Below are positions 22,346 to 34,707 of a stretch of 64,000 nucleotides of DNA, piece after piece; within the stretch, counting starts at the first letter, position 1, and each line of letters starts with the position of its first letter. The notes under the pieces are model-generated. The model ran no database searches. It saw only the letters and a list, made by a program, of their open reading frames with translations, and was not told where the DNA came from. The DNA comes from Dendrophyllia cribrosa (Eukaryota > Cnidaria > Anthozoa > Scleractinia > Dendrophylliidae): positions 20,034,851 to 20,098,850 of the forward strand of contig JAJLRJ010000006.1 in assembly GCA_024195265.1 (NCBI GenBank). The letters are read 5' to 3'. The position numbers were made by a program, and so were the translations under genes.

Positions 22346-22754
22346 TTCGATGTATGATTTGGACGAGTCTTTCGTATGTCATTCACAGTTGATGTTGTTG
22401 TTGATGAATGCACTTACCACTCCGCGGTTCAATAATTTTCTCGCTTGACGCTTGAATTCACTGGATATTCGGCGCATAAAAAAACAAATGTCGATGGGAA
22501 GACGTTTAACACAACTTGCTGGTTCGAATAAAACACATTTGATGACGAATTACTCCGCTTTACACTTCAGAACAACGTGCACGCTTTACAAAAACAACTC
22601 TATCACGTGACCGGAAGCAGGAGGCACTTGTCTCATGGGACTACAGATCGACTGTCACGAAGATAGGTCGTGTCGAACCGAGTAACACTTGATTTCCTTT
22701 CTCATGCACATGCTTTAAAAACGAGGAAGGTTCATGTTGTGTAGAACCGAAAAC

Positions 22755-23175
22755 ACGCTTAATATATTTCCTTTCTCGTGCACACGCTTTAAGAACGAGG
22801 AAGGTTCATGTTGTGTTGTTGTCTCACGCAACCACACTTTCGCTCCACTTTGGCCACACACGCTTGTTTATTTGTTCGGCGTCACATTTTCGCACATGCT
22901 TAATATATTTCCTTTCTCGTGCACACGCTTTAAGACAAGGAAGGTTCATGTTGTGTTGTTGTCTCATGCAACCACACTTTCGCTCCACTTTGGCCGCACA
23001 CGCTCGTTTATTCGTTCGGCGTCACGTTTTCGCACACGCTTAATATATTTCCTTTCTCGTGCACACGCTTTAAGACAAGGAAGGTTCATGCTGTGTTGTT
23101 GTCTCATGCAACCACACTTTCGGTCCACTTTGGCCGGGCACGCTCGTTTATTCGTTCGGCGTCACGTTTTCGCCT
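22755..23175. repeat. 140-bp tandem repeat, three copies
   Basis: The unit starts CTTAATATATTTCCTTTCTC at 22757, 22899 and 23038 (periods 142 and 139). Each contains GGTTCATGTTGTGTTGTTGTC and CACTTTCGCTCCACTTTGGCC. A long open frame across it is a by-product of the near-multiple-of-three period and is not a gene. Confidence 0.9.
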
Positions 23176-23357
23176 GCTTTCCTGTGGAAAAACGTGTTTG
23201 TGGCCACACGCTTTTAGAACGAGATGGGAGACGACGTGAGACGGGTCGACTATTACTGCGACAAGTCGTCACGCCCTGGTCGGGTCGTCACGATCCGTCA
23301 ACTTATTTCACCCCCACTCCATCTCCAATGTCATGCATTTTTTATTAGTCTCTCACG

Positions 23358-23535
23358 AATAGGCCATTTCCGAGTTGCCTTTAGCCTCTCTATCAAAGCG
23401 AGGCTAGGTGCGAAACCTTTCATATGAAAATGAGTTTTCATTTGAATGTGAATGAAAACTCATTTTCATATGAAAGGTTGTGCACCTAGCCTCGCTTTGA
23501 CAACGAGGCGTAACGTAACTCGGAAATGGCCTATT
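23358..23535. mobile_element. fold-back (hairpin) MITE
   Basis: A near-complete palindrome: AATAGGCCATTTCCGAGTT at the left, AACTCGGAAATGGCCTATT at the right, and TATGAAAATGAGTTTTCATT pairing in the middle. It contains no coding capacity. Confidence 0.9.
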
Positions 23536-24257
23536 GACTTTTCCTCGAGACGGGTCGACTATTGCCGTGACGAGTCGTCCCGTCAAAATATTCAGATTTG
23601 TCAAGCTGACTTCCGGTAAGTGTAGTTAACTTCCGTTTCGAACTTCAAGACCTGACTTCCGGTAAGACGGGTCGTCTCAAAGGAGTGACGACCCGAATCA
23701 GTTGGTGTATATTGGACATGGATGTCTTTTCAAGCAACAGATAAATGGAAGTAATAAAGTTGAATAAAGTTGAGTGATTGCGAAAGACAGATTAAAGGTT
23801 TCAAATGACGTAGTAACGTGCGTGACGGATCACCTTGTGTGACCGGAAAAGGGACTGTAAAACAAATCATAACAATTGAATTAATTCTTGTACCTTAGGG
23901 GCATTTACAAGACACTTAGAGCCCGACTTCACTACTCGAAAAGTTCTTGTTATCATTTAATCCAATCCTTAATTTTTTTCCAGTGTACTATATTATTTTG
24001 GTCTGACCGCACATGGTTTATATGTGCTTACAGAGAAAATATACAGAATTTTACAGTCAAGTAACTCAAGAATGTAAAGAGAAGTTGCCTAAATGCAGAG
24101 CCTTTTCATCATTATTAATGTGGAATTTGTCGCTTCTATCTGTTTTGCAATCAAAAACTGTCAAATTCTGAGAAACTTGGTTTAAATTAATTAGAGAAAA
24201 GAAAGTACTCGGCCACTAGTAAGTAAAGGTGGCTTGAAATGTTCTGAAACTCTGTAC

Positions 24258-24337
24258 CTGCAGAAAGTCGCAGTAAGTGAACGGCATCATATCGTCAACA
24301 AATCCCAGATCCTTGGAAAATCTGTTTAAAATACGAC
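24258..24337 (-). CDS. ABCC4: ABCC4/MRP4-like ABC transporter, internal exon (start of TMD2 cytosolic loop)
   Basis: An 80-bp exon. A TTTTCTTGCAG acceptor precedes it and a GTACAG donor follows. It enters in phase 1, completing the Gly codon begun by the exon at 52901-53148, and reads [20 protein letters not shown], then YCDFLQ. This is the conserved first intracellular loop of the second transmembrane domain in ABCC transporters: [12 protein letters not shown] followed by DDLLPxTxxDFxQ in MRP4. The product is a plasma-membrane ATP-driven exporter of organic anions and nucleotides in other animals. The next exon downstream is not recognisable in the window, so the following intron may contain element 1. 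Confidence 0.88.
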
Positions 24338-25673
24338 CTGCAAGAAAATCCGCGTCTAATTCGTAAAGTTTATTAAACTTTTATATGTCATAGTATTATT
24401 GATTAGAAACTATTCTAGTTATAAGACTCGGAAATCCCACACCAATTACAATTATCTTTATCCTAATTAACTGGTTCGTCGCTCTGCGACGAGTCAGTTC
24501 TTAAAATACCCTCTTTTTTTTCTGTCGTGTCACCTGCCCCGGGAATCGATTTTGCTGCGACCAACACGGTACCTAGTTTACTTCCGGTTTTCAGAAATCA
24601 GTGATGTCATCCGAAAAGACAATTTACAATTGAAATATTTACCGTTCTAATTTCGACGGAATTGTTCACTGAACATTAAATCGCTGTGATTTCAGGATGT
24701 GTTCTATTTCTGGTAAAAGGAAAGCGGGTTGAACTTTTCTAACCAAATCAATTGTCAAACAGTTGAGTTTAGATCGAAAAACACGTCCCGGCAAGTCAAC
24801 TGCTGAGTAAACAATTCTCAAGCATTACGCCATGGAGTCACGTTGAAATTCCAAACATCTCGAATTTATGTCACGCTATGGTCGGCTGTAAATTATTTGA
24901 TCGATCATGTTGATATTGTTAATTTATTCAAAATCCTATCACCGATTCTCCAAAATGCCTGTGTTTAAACAATCCTGATTCCTTGTAGTAGGTGGTTTCA
25001 AGGATTTTAAAGCGAAAAAAATATACAAAGTTCTAAACTTATGTTTTTGCTAACAGTACAGAGCCGATCAGAGAAAAAATATAGACCTGGAATAATTGTA
25101 GCCTGCAAAGGGATGAACAATTTTATATTTGTCGGCGGGGAGGGGGGGAGGGGTGGTAGCGAGCGTGTTGGGCAATTTTTCTGATAATGATTTTTTTTCC
25201 GTCTTGATGTTGTACAATAATTTTTTTTCGGGATTGTTCCATAACTGCTTTTCCTTTGGCTCGCGTGCATTATTTTTATTTCTTTACCTTTGCTGTGCAG
25301 GAATTTTGTTTTTAGTAATTGCCCAAACTGGACTGTGCATATTAATAGATTCTAGATTGTATATTGTGGAATGCTAATATAAAACTGTCAAATAATAACC
25401 GGGTGGAAACTGAGACCAAACGAGCCAGTTTCGAAGCCCATCGGGCTCCTTGTTCCGCTTAAGGCGGGGGTCCACATGAACGCCATTGTTCCGCCACCGC
25501 TTCAATTGCAATATCTCGTTCACGTTTCAAGCAATCCAAAAACTCTATGCTCATCTTATGAATCTATGTTATGAGGTATTTTGTAAATTTTTGGGTGTTC
25601 CAAAAATCATTTTCTTTCTTCTCTTTCTTCTTTAAACCTCTTCAAATTTCATTCAAATTCACGTGTACCCAAA
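24338..25673. other. intronic sequence, no gene seen
   Basis: AT-rich, with T runs near 25190 and a G-rich stretch at 25134-25160. No feature could be supported. Confidence 0.4.
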
Positions 25674-26330
25674 ACGACCCATTTGGCGAATCGCTCATAT
25701 TTTGTCCAAAGATACTCTTTGGTGATTGCTTCTTAGAAATCATGTTTAAAAGTTCCAATGATTTTTTTATTTTTCAGAAATTTGCGAAAGTTTGAAAGTG
25801 CGGTTTTTCGCTCGATCAAATGCACAAATTTAGGTGCGAGGACGAAGCGCCGCTCAAGCCTTAAAATAAATCCATTTGAAGTCAAACTTTACATAAACTC
25901 GGAACAACTACTTCTATTCATTGCTAGGTTTTAAAATATTTCAAATCTGTTGGTATTGTGATTTTGCGACCATTTAAAAAAAACACCTCCGAAGAGCGCC
26001 TAAAATGGCGGTGAAATTAACGTTATGCTTAACAGCATAAAAATGGTCCTGGTACCTAATTTTTCGACGATTTTACTTCACAGTCCTAATGTATCAGCAC
26101 TACAAATTTTCCATGCCAAGTTTCAAGGTCGAACTCGCAACGAAAATGTCATCCGATCGGCCCAAATGCCACAAGAGTATGGACAAAACGGAGGTTAATC
26201 AGCTTTCATTGGGCCGATAAAATTATAAAATTGATTCCGATCTTCGCGATTTGCATCTACAAATTAAAACTCCTTCAAAGACTTTGGAAGCGCTTGAAAA
26301 TCAAATGTGAGTTTAACATCCCTCCACTTT
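25674..26330 (+). repeat. dispersed repeat A, copy 1
   Basis: About 660 bp that recur in opposite orientation at 47087-47796. Shared phrases include ACCCATTTGGCGAATCGCTC, GACGAAGCGCCGCTCAAGCC and CTAATGTATCAGCAC-like sequence. Copies differ by substitutions and small indels. It encodes nothing recognisable, and no TIR or poly(A) was seen, so the class is unknown. Confidence 0.85.
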
Positions 26331-28139
26331 GACCAAAGCGCGGCTTTTTAGTGCACTTCTGACTTGTTTGTAAAAAAAACACTTCTGACATTTCAAGCGC
26401 ACGACTGCAATTCCTGAATCAATTCGCATGCATACGCACACACAAAAACATTTTGAATTCGTTAAACAAAATAATGTAATGCTATGTAAGATTCAGGTTA
26501 GCAGTTTACTGGACTGTGATTGAAGTGAAAATACTTATGACAATGAACTAAGATCAAGAGAGCTTGTTAGGCGACATATACATTTATAATACTTTTATTT
26601 CACTGTATTTTTTATTTATTTGTTCTAAGGTATTTATAACATAATATATATATATATATTTTTTTTCTTTTAGAACGTAAAGGTTTTTTTTTTTACGAAC
26701 TTTTAAAATTTTTATCCCAAGATTCATTTTAAAGTAATTTTATACAACGTTTCACTTTTTTAATTTATTATACATACTTTTAATGTTATTATCCAATGAT
26801 TCATTTAAATTTATATTTTATGAATAAACTTGCTCTTTTAATGAACTAAGATCAACTAACCCTGATATGAAATGTGTTGTCAATTTCAACTATTAAACCT
26901 ACCAACTTCTCGAGAGGTCAAGGGGTCAAGAGTTTTGGCAATGTATTACTGGGGAAGATAGCAAAATGATTAAAATGTGAGAAGTAGTAATTTCAAACTA
27001 AATTCCTCCTAACTTGAATTGGAAAATCAGAAGCGAATCTATCTATGAACAAATGCCTGACAAATGTACAACATTCAGTCAACGTTTTAAAAAATATGAT
27101 CCTAAGTTGTTGGAAGAAACATACCCAAAAGCAGTACATCAACCTCAATGCTACACCGTAGTTTCCGCAATCCCAAGTTTTTGTTTATAGCTTCTGCTGG
27201 CTGAATATTCAATACCATCGGCTACGTGTTCACAGGAAAAAGGGCCCCGCGTGACGTTGGCATATTTGTCACTCAACACCACGCGCACGTTACTTATCTT
27301 GAGCAAGTGGATACTAATCATGATAAGATGGTGCGTTCTCGTGTGTGTTGTATTTCGCAGTGATTATTCAATGGATGTTTCTAGCTACACGACTACACAA
27401 TAAGACTACCCCACGCAGGAAGTCAAGTGATTATCCTGGTCATTATTCATCGCCGGGGGGGGGTGCATGTTGGAGGATTTGGGGGTGATCACCCGATTTT
27501 CATAAGAACGGGAGGGGTGATCAGCTATAATTGACAAGCATTACGGAGGGCATAACACAAAATTATTAGAATTTCAGATGTGGAGACCGAAAGTATATTT
27601 GTAAATAGTTGTTATCTCTTTCTTAAAATTTTCACAAAGATATACTGTTTCCCCTCTTATTAGGCCGCACGATCTATAGACAAGATCAGCGATCAGCGGT
27701 CTAAAAAGTCGAGCTTTCTATAACTGCCATATACACTTTAAGCTGCTTTTCCTATTAAAACGGTTTCATACTGAATCTATCTGGCCTGTTTACCTAAACT
27801 GTTCTATATTTTGAAGGTGAAAATTACTGTGTCGCAACAAAAATCCTCCAACACCCCCCCCCCCCCCCCCCAACCTCTCCTCGCCTCCAGACGATAAATA
27901 ATGACCGGTCTGATCTCTCCATGCATGTGTGGCGCTTAAGGACTGCTCGAAAGATGTAACTGGGCACTTGACGAGTTTTAAACTCAGCCAGACGAGGGCG
28001 TAGGAACTGAAATGAAGTTGCTTTTAACCAGAGCCGGGTTAGTACAATGTACCTTTGTAGAAACAAAACGTCCTTATGCGATTTTATGAACTCATTTACA
28101 TTCAATTCCCGTTTAATTATAAGAAATTGTTTTCTGGCG
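26331..28139. other. intronic sequence, no gene seen
   Basis: Contains an AT-rich block (26640-26830). At 27458 and 27872, G-run and C-run sequences carry the shared phrase TTGGAGGATTT in opposite orientation, which may mark the ends of a small non-autonomous element of about 0.4 kb. The ends are too homopolymeric to be certain. Confidence 0.35.
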
Positions 28140-28402
28140 TTTTTTCAGTGGAAGAAAGAAATAATGCCCGGAGCGTTTGCCTGCGCCATAGGGCCGAGTT
28201 TGGCATCCGCTGGAGGACAAGGAAACTACTTTGCACAGTTCCTACAACATCAGAACACAAATCCCTCAAAAGTGCCAAGGGGAGCCACGCGCAATCGCTT
28301 GAGACATTTGCTCTATACTTGGCACTTCTCAAGGACATTATCAGCAAGTGCACGTGCCAAGACGTATTTTTGGAACTATTAGTAACACCATTTCTTAAAT
28401 AA
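28140..28402 (+). pseudogene. fragment of an uncharacterised repeat-borne protein
   Basis: An open frame begins near 28146 after a polypyrimidine/AG run. It reads RSVCLRHRAEFGIRWRTRKL, then CTVPTTSEHKS, and ends at 28402. The CLRHRAEFGI...WR pattern looks like the zinc/His-rich start of a cnidarian repeat-family protein that I cannot name. No companion exon is seen. Confidence 0.3.
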
Positions 28403-29077
28403 TTAGTAAATATTTTAAGGAATGGAAGAATGGGAGGAGAGGAGTGGAGGTGATTTCCAACTGTCATATTCTGAAAAAAATAAAAAAATTAAAACTCTGG
28501 CACAATCAATATCCAAAACCAAATCCTGCAAAGACATAAAAAAAATAATCTAGACAGCGTTTAGTTTGCCATTATCCACCATGAGCCCTACCTCTCGAAA
28601 AAAATATAATATTACAAACTCTAAACTCGCGAAAACATGTGTTCCACAAACACTGATTTTTTAAGCCTGTGTAGAGAGATTACTGGGGAGAAGGGGAGGG
28701 TAGAAAATAATTTTCCTCAAAAGATTACTTCACTTATCTGTAATGCCATTTTACTGCCATATTCTTTTTAAGCAAATGAAGCAAGCTGTAGGTAAAGTAG
28801 CCCATTTATCAAACACACCCAAATGTATGTTTTTAGCACATGACCGGGCTGGGATTGGGGTTGCGTAACAAGTTAATTGAGCCTCGAATTGATAACAGAA
28901 ATAATGATCGTGCTGAATATTCTGCTAGAAAGTGAATTTAAATGTGCCATAATGCTATAACAGAACACTTGTGGTTGTGGAAACTGATACATGTGTTGTA
29001 GTATCAGGTTGATGTTCTGCTTTTGGGTATGTAGTTTCTTGTGACTATTGTTCTTGGGCCATCGTAGCTTGATGAGA
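28403..29077. other. intronic sequence, no gene seen
   Basis: AT-rich; no motif found on either strand. Confidence 0.35.
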
Positions 29078-29240
29078 AATAGAACACAAACCGCGGTGAT
29101 AAACATATTGAACTTATTCACACTGTAACAGTCACTTTTGAAAATGTATGTAGTACAGTGTAGCATACGAAACGTCAAGTTTTATCACAAATGAATAAGT
29201 TCAATATGTTTATCACCGCGGCTTGTGTTCTATTTCTTGT
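29078..29240. repeat. inverted repeat (hairpin), arms about 46 bp
   Basis: The left arm GAAATAGAACACAAACCGCG (continuing GTGATAAACATATTGAACTT) at 29078-29123 is mirrored at 29190-29238, with a 66-nt loop. It lies 360 bp left of element 2. Confidence 0.8.
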
Positions 29241-29601
29241 GACTACTTTAGACTATAAATAGCGCTTAGTGATATGCATTTGATTGGGGTCCCGCCACTT
29301 TTCGCTTTTAGTTTTCTAATTCAAGTTAGGCCGAATTAATTTGTAATATTTACTACACAAGAGAATAATATTAACATTTTAATCACCTGCTAGATATTTT
29401 TCCCACTAAAACATGACCAAAACTCTTAAAATCCTGTCCTGATATCTCGAGAGATCGACAAATCGTTTGAATGTTTTCTTTAAACGCATTTAATAGCATG
29501 GTTAGTTGATAAATCTGTTCACAGACGAATCGAAGTGATTTCAACTCAATCAAACAGTCCTTTAAGCTACTTAATCTCAAATAAGATAGTATAGAATTAT
29601 A

Positions 29602-29826
29602 AGTAGTATAGAAGGAGGGAGTCAAATGCGTTTTTTTCCAAGACCCTGTGAAATAAGCGGTCCTCACTGCGTTCGGACCGCTATTTTATGGTCTTGGAAA
29701 AAAACGCATTTGACATCCCTCCCTCTATACTACTCCGGGCATGCCCACCCATCAAACCCCGAGCCCGCCCGCCCGCAAAGGTATTACCAATTGAAGAAAT
29801 CCCTACCCTAAGTATGTACGCACACT
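29602..29826. repeat. left terminal inverted repeat of element 2 with 133-bp hairpin
   Basis: It matches 46772-46978 inversely. The outer 133 bp (29602-29734) is a palindrome: AGTAGTATAG, CAAATGCGTTTTTTTCCAAG and GCGGTCC pair with their complements around the loop TCACTGCGTTC. The inner part continues with GGGCATGCCCACCCATC, ATTGAAGAAATCCCTACCC and GTACGCACAC, the last lying just upstream of PolB. Confidence 0.93.
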
Positions 29827-29853
29827 GCGTACAAAAAAAATCCATATATATAT
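29815..29853 (+). promoter_or_regulatory. putative PolB promoter at TIR inner edge
   Basis: CCCTACCCTAAGTATGTACG, then a (TA)n box ending immediately before the ATG at 29854. The CCCTACCC...GTATATACGCACAC arrangement recurs upstream of YqaJ (46772-46800) and of the ORF at 45523, so the inverted-repeat edge probably supplies a promoter at both ends. Confidence 0.55.
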
Positions 29854-32800
29854 ATGGCGCAACCCCGGCAACGAAGACGACGTGGTTACACTCAACGCGA
29901 GCTGATTGCCTGGCTGGACGAACAGGAACGAAATGTTGAACAGGAACGAAATGTCGAACGTATCGAGCCTGCCGACGACATTATTGCGGAGTTCGATCCT
30001 CTAAACAACCCACAGGAGCCAGATTTCGAACAATTTGTTCAAATCTATGATCGGGTTGACCTAGGCGTTCAACAGGGCAGGCGAACATGCAGGTTCCGCT
30101 TTGTAACCAATCTGGAAAACTCTCTTGTCGCCCGAATTCTGAACAAAATCAAGCAATATGTTCACACACGCCACACAATCAACTTACGCTTCACAGTCGA
30201 GCTTCGAAACACTGAAACCGGGGTGTTGTGGAATTTTCATCAAAACAACCACAATAGTCGTTGGTTGTCCACTCTCTCCGAGACACGACAGTGGTTGCAA
30301 GCACAGGAAGAGCTTCGTCTTCAAAACGCAAGACTCAACAGGCCTGATACCAAATGGGTTTACGAACGCACTGTCCTGCTTGATGTCAAAGTAGTGTTGG
30401 ATCGGCAACCCTTGCAAATAGGCCTCGGGCGGCTTCCTGATTGGATTCGCAACAAAAGAGAAGTCATTTCTCTTGACACTTACAACGACAATCTTTGTCT
30501 CCATCGCTGCTTGGCTGTCCATCTGGGAGCTCATAAAAGGGACAATACTCGCAGAACCAGGGAACTCGCAGAAAGCTTCTTCGCAGTTTATCCTGGGCTT
30601 CGAGACCGTCTAACTTTGCGGCACTTATCTAAACTCGAAAGGCACTTCAAACAAGGCATTGCCGCATACACTGTTTTCCCCAACGGTGACTTCATTTTGA
30701 GCCACAGCCCTGCGAACTACGACAAGGTAGGTGCTCCAACTATGACTATCGGTATTCATGAGGGGCACGCCTTCGTGATCACCGATATCAACAAAGTCAC
30801 AAACAACTACACTTGTGGCGAGTGCGATGCGAGGTTCACACGGGCTGATAACTTGCAGCGCCACGCCAAGACGTGTACTCGTGGCCTAACCAAAACCGAC
30901 TGCCCTGGGAAACGTATCCTCGCTCCCGAGTCAGCTTTCGAAAAAGCCTTTTACCCAGAAGGCGGTTTCGGTGTCAAGGCAGTGTGCTGGCTGGAGTGGG
31001 AAGCGAAGCGTCGAGGCATTCACATCCACCATCACAGGTGCGGTCATGGCGGTGAGAGATACATTTGTGGTCACCCAGTCGACGGCTACCACCCAGAAAG
31101 CAAGACAGTTTTCCAGTTCCATGGTTGCTTCTGGCACGGTTGCGAGAAATGCTACCCCTACTTTGACCAGAGGCTCGAATCGGTATATACTGACCGCAGG
31201 GGCAATCCAATCACAAGGGCGGTTGCCTATCAAAAGACTCTGCAACGAACTCAGTTGCTTCGAGCCGCTGGTTACAACGTGGTGGAAAGGTGGGAACACG
31301 AACAGCCTCGCCCCTGGTGGAATGACCGTTGCCCACAGAAAAGAAACAAAACATATCCCCACGCGATCGTCTACGACTTCGAAGCGTACCAGGACAAGAC
31401 CAAGGCAGCTCTCCCAACACGGGATCTCTCGTATGAAAGTGAGCATGTGCCTATCTCAGTCTCTATTGCCGACACGTTGAACCCTGAACCTGAGTACATT
31501 TTCTCCAAAGCTCCCGACGAGCTTATCGGGCTGTTCTATAGCTCCCTGGAGCGTCGCAGCGCTGCCATCCGTGACGATGTAGCTGCAAAATACATGCCCC
31601 CAGACACTGAGAGTCTTCCCGAGAAGCAATTCAATCTTATCGACCAATGGTGCAACCAAGTGCCGGTAGTCGGCTTCAACTCAGGCCACTACGATCTCAA
31701 GCTTATCCGCAAGTACTTTGTTTCTCATCTCGCTCAAGAGAACGGGGTCTTCGCCGCGGAGAAAGAGGGTCACATCATGTTCATCAACACGCCCAGCTAC
31801 AAGTTCTTGGACATAATGAACTATATGGCCCCAAGCATCACGTACGACAAGTGGGTCAAGACGTATGGTGCGACACAGACCAAGTCCTGGCTCCCATACG
31901 AGTGGTTTGACAGCGCTGACAAGCTGGATTACCCTGGTCTCCCGCCATACTGGTGCTGGTACTCAGAACTCAAAAACGATTTCGTTCTATCTCCCAAGGA
32001 GCACGAAGAATGCGATCGCATCTTCCATGAGCGAGGCATGAAGACCTTCGGAGACTGGCTGGAGTACTATAACAATCTGGACGTGTCTCCCTTCCTCGAA
32101 GCTCTCCAAACGATGAAGTCCTTCTACACTGGGCTCGGGGTAGACATCTTCAAAGACGCGGTCTCCTTGCCCGGGGTATCGATGCAATACGTCCTGCGAG
32201 GGTCGTTGAGAGGGCGCAATGCCCCAGCACTATACTCCCCTGGGCCCGAAGCTTACGCCATGCTGAAGGAGGCTGTGGTTGGTGGTCCAAGCCTGGTGTT
32301 CACCCGCAAGCACGTGCGTGGTGAAACTCGCATCCGCCCCCACAAATACGACTTGGCGCGCATCACGAAGCGCATCCTCGGCTTCGATGCAAACTCCCTC
32401 TACCCAAGCACGATGCTCAAGGAGATGTCCTGCGGCAAAGAGAAGGTTGTGCACTACAACGACCCGGAGCAGGCGGCGAAAGCTCTCGAAATGAATCTGA
32501 ATACAGGCAGGTGGTTCGGGTTTTCGGAAGTGGACATCGAAGTCCCCCGAGAGTTGTGGGAGCAGTTCGAAGAGTTTCCACCACTCTTCATCAATCAAGC
32601 AGTGCCTGACGAATGCGTTCCGCAGCATATGCACGACTACCTCCAAGAAAGTGGCCGAACCCGCTTTCCGGACCAGAAAAAGCTGCTGGGTGTGCTGTCA
32701 GCGAAAAAAATGCTGATCTACGCGCCCCTCTTGAATTGGTATCTCGAAAGCGGGCTCAAGATCACGGCAGTCTACCGCACTATCGACTACAAACCCAAAA

Positions 32801-33698
32801 AGCTCTTCGACTGGTTCGTCCACGAGGTAGCCGACAACCGAAGGAAAGGCGACGCTGACAAGGAGAAGGCACTACTTGCTGAAGTGTTCAAGCTCCTGGG
32901 CAACAGCGCCTACGGCAAGTTCATCGAAGCATTGGAGCGCCAGACAAGAACGGTTTACACAAGGGACGAGGACGAAGTCGACAAGAATCTCCGCTCGGCC
33001 TTGTTCGAAGACCTCGAAGAGATCGGAGATGCCTACAAGATCGAGCTGCGCAAGCCAAAGGTCACAATCAACCGCCCTTTCCAAGTGGGTATCGTTGTGT
33101 ACCAGCTTGCCAAGCTCCGCATGCTGGAGTTCTACTACGACTTCCTGGACTACTACCTCGACAGGCGTGACTTCGAGCTTATCCAGATGGACACGGAGAG
33201 CATGTACTTCGCCCTTGCGCACGACAAGCACGAGGAGGCAGTACAGCCAGAACTCCGTGACCAGTTCGAGGCGGAGAAGAAGACTTGGTTGGCGTGGGAC
33301 AAGAGCCCGGCTTGTTCAAGCTTGAGAAGGAAGGCACACGGGCCATCGCCCTATGCAGCAAGTGCTACCTCGTAGACAACGATGGCACCCCCAACAATGA
33401 GCCCAAGATCTCCGCCAAGGGAGTGAACAAAAAGCAAAACGGGCTGGCGTGGAAAGAGCACGGGTCCCATCGCCTAGCCAAAGTGGAGCAAGAGCTGCGC
33501 TGGGAAAGGTACGAAAGAGCCCTCGAGGGGCGCAAGGACATGGCCACCAACAGGGGCTTCCGAATGCACAACGGTGCCATGTACACGTACGAGCAGCGCA
33601 AGCTGGGCCTTTCCGCGTACTACGACAAGCGTTGGGTGCTGCCAGACGGCATCCACATAGAACCCATTGAGTTTCACACCCCAGCTGGTGGCAACTGA
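29854..33698 (+). pseudogene. protein-primed family-B DNA polymerase of element 2 (PolB lineage 2), one frameshift
   Basis: About 1280 codons from ATG 29854. Replicates the element. Order of parts: basic N-terminus (RQRRRRGY); a C2H2 finger near residue 320 (CGECDARF...HAKTC); a nuclease-like block near 420-430 (VDGYHP, VFQFHGCFWHGCEKC) that resembles Vsr/PD-(D/E)xK modules fused to viral polymerases; exonuclease motifs YDFEAY (about 506), FNSGHYDLKL (about 606) and YYNNLDVSPF (about 738); polymerase motif A GFDANSLYPS (about 842); motif B LLGNSAYGK (about 1011); motif C QMDTESMY (about 1110), with E in place of the usual second D. A one-base frameshift near 33305 separates the last about 130 codons. 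It ends GGN-stop and overlaps the integrase gene by 25 bp, tail to tail. Apart from the shift all catalytic residues are present. Confidence 0.93.
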
Positions 33699-34665
33699 GT
33701 GCCCGGCGGCACAACCATCAACTCCTCACGAACAAACCCTTTCTTGGGTCCATCATACAAGTAGTATACCACGGGCGCATCTGGCTTGGTTATAACCTTG
33801 TGTATTTGGTAGACCTTCAAAGACCAGATGGGATCAGTCGCACGCCTCCCGCCCCCTTCTAGCTCGCCAGGGTAGTACAAGTATCGTACATGGACTCGCC
33901 CTGGAGGGAGCTTTTTCTCATAGACCCCACAGGCCTAGCATATGGTGTCGCAGGCTTGGAAGATATTGCTTTCTCTTTGATTGCATCCTTTGGCTTCTTG
34001 CCAGTGAGCCGGGTCACTTCATTGTTCAAAGCAGAGACAACATCTGGTAGTCTTTTAACCCATGCAGTAGACCTGCCAGAGGGCATATTCATTTCAACGG
34101 CATACTGGTAGCCAAACAGTCTTTCAGCCAGGGTGCGATTGAATCTCTCCACAATTGCTTGGTCTCTGTGGATATCGGGGCGCCCTCGGCGAATGGCAGT
34201 TTTGTTGTTTTCCATGGTCTTAGTCACAGCCACCATAAACTCACTCCCAGGGTCGACTTGCAAGGGTTGAGGCCACTTCAAAGGCCCCTTCCTATAAATT
34301 TTCTGAAATGCCCTTGAGACCTCTTCAGACTCTTTCGAAGTCAGGGGCTCCGCAGCTTTGTATCGGCTAGCCACATCCACAACTGTCAGGGCGTATTTGT
34401 AAACCTTTTTGCCTTTAGGGAGCTTGTCATGGGGTAGGAAGAGAAGGTCCGCTTGATGCACTGCATTGGGTGAGGAGACATCAAACTTCGGCCGAGGGAT
34501 GTAGCGTGGCGCCGGGAGGTATATTTGCCAAAGGGCTTGTTTGACCAGCCATTTCTTTGTCGCCTCTTCAGAGACCTTGGCCGCAGTGGCCAGCTTTTTT
34601 ACAGCGGAAAGACCTTTCCAATACTCTTTCGGGCTGTAGTATATCTTAGAGAGTTTGGCCTCCAT
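33674..34665 (-). pseudogene. retroviral-type DD35E integrase of element 2, one frameshift
   Basis: Joins element ends to host DNA. The ATG at 34665 lies 15 bp from a GTATATAC box (34680-34687). The N-terminal domain (residues 1-60) is helical. The catalytic core has D73 (HQADLLFLP), D138 (QVDPGSEF) and E173 (VERFNRTLAERLF), a spacing of 35 between the last two. The C-terminal domain (PGELEGGGRRATDPIW to PPAGV) is in another frame after a one-base loss near 33925 in a G run. The product is otherwise collinear with element 1. No chromodomain is present, unlike the fragment at 1183-1370. Confidence 0.93.
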
Positions 34666-34679
34666 AGGGGGTGTGCGGG

Positions 34680-34687
34680 GTATATAC
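34680..34687 (-). promoter_or_regulatory. GTATATAC box upstream of integrase
   Basis: A palindromic GTATATAC 15 bp before the integrase ATG. The same or a near-identical box precedes most genes in element 2. Confidence 0.55.
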
Positions 34688-34707
34688 TTATGTATTGTGT
34701 TGTTTGT

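Noticed and set aside
22734..23348. 204-codon open frame
   Set aside because: It lies over a 140-bp tandem repeat and repeats itself; the frame stays open because the period is near a multiple of three. No motif.
30931..31446. 171-codon minus-strand frame within PolB of element 2, and similar antisense frames at 32230-32646, 32872-33231 and 33316-33714
   Set aside because: Antisense to the polymerase, whose plus-strand frame contains all catalytic motifs; the higher G+C content of this gene keeps other frames open by chance.
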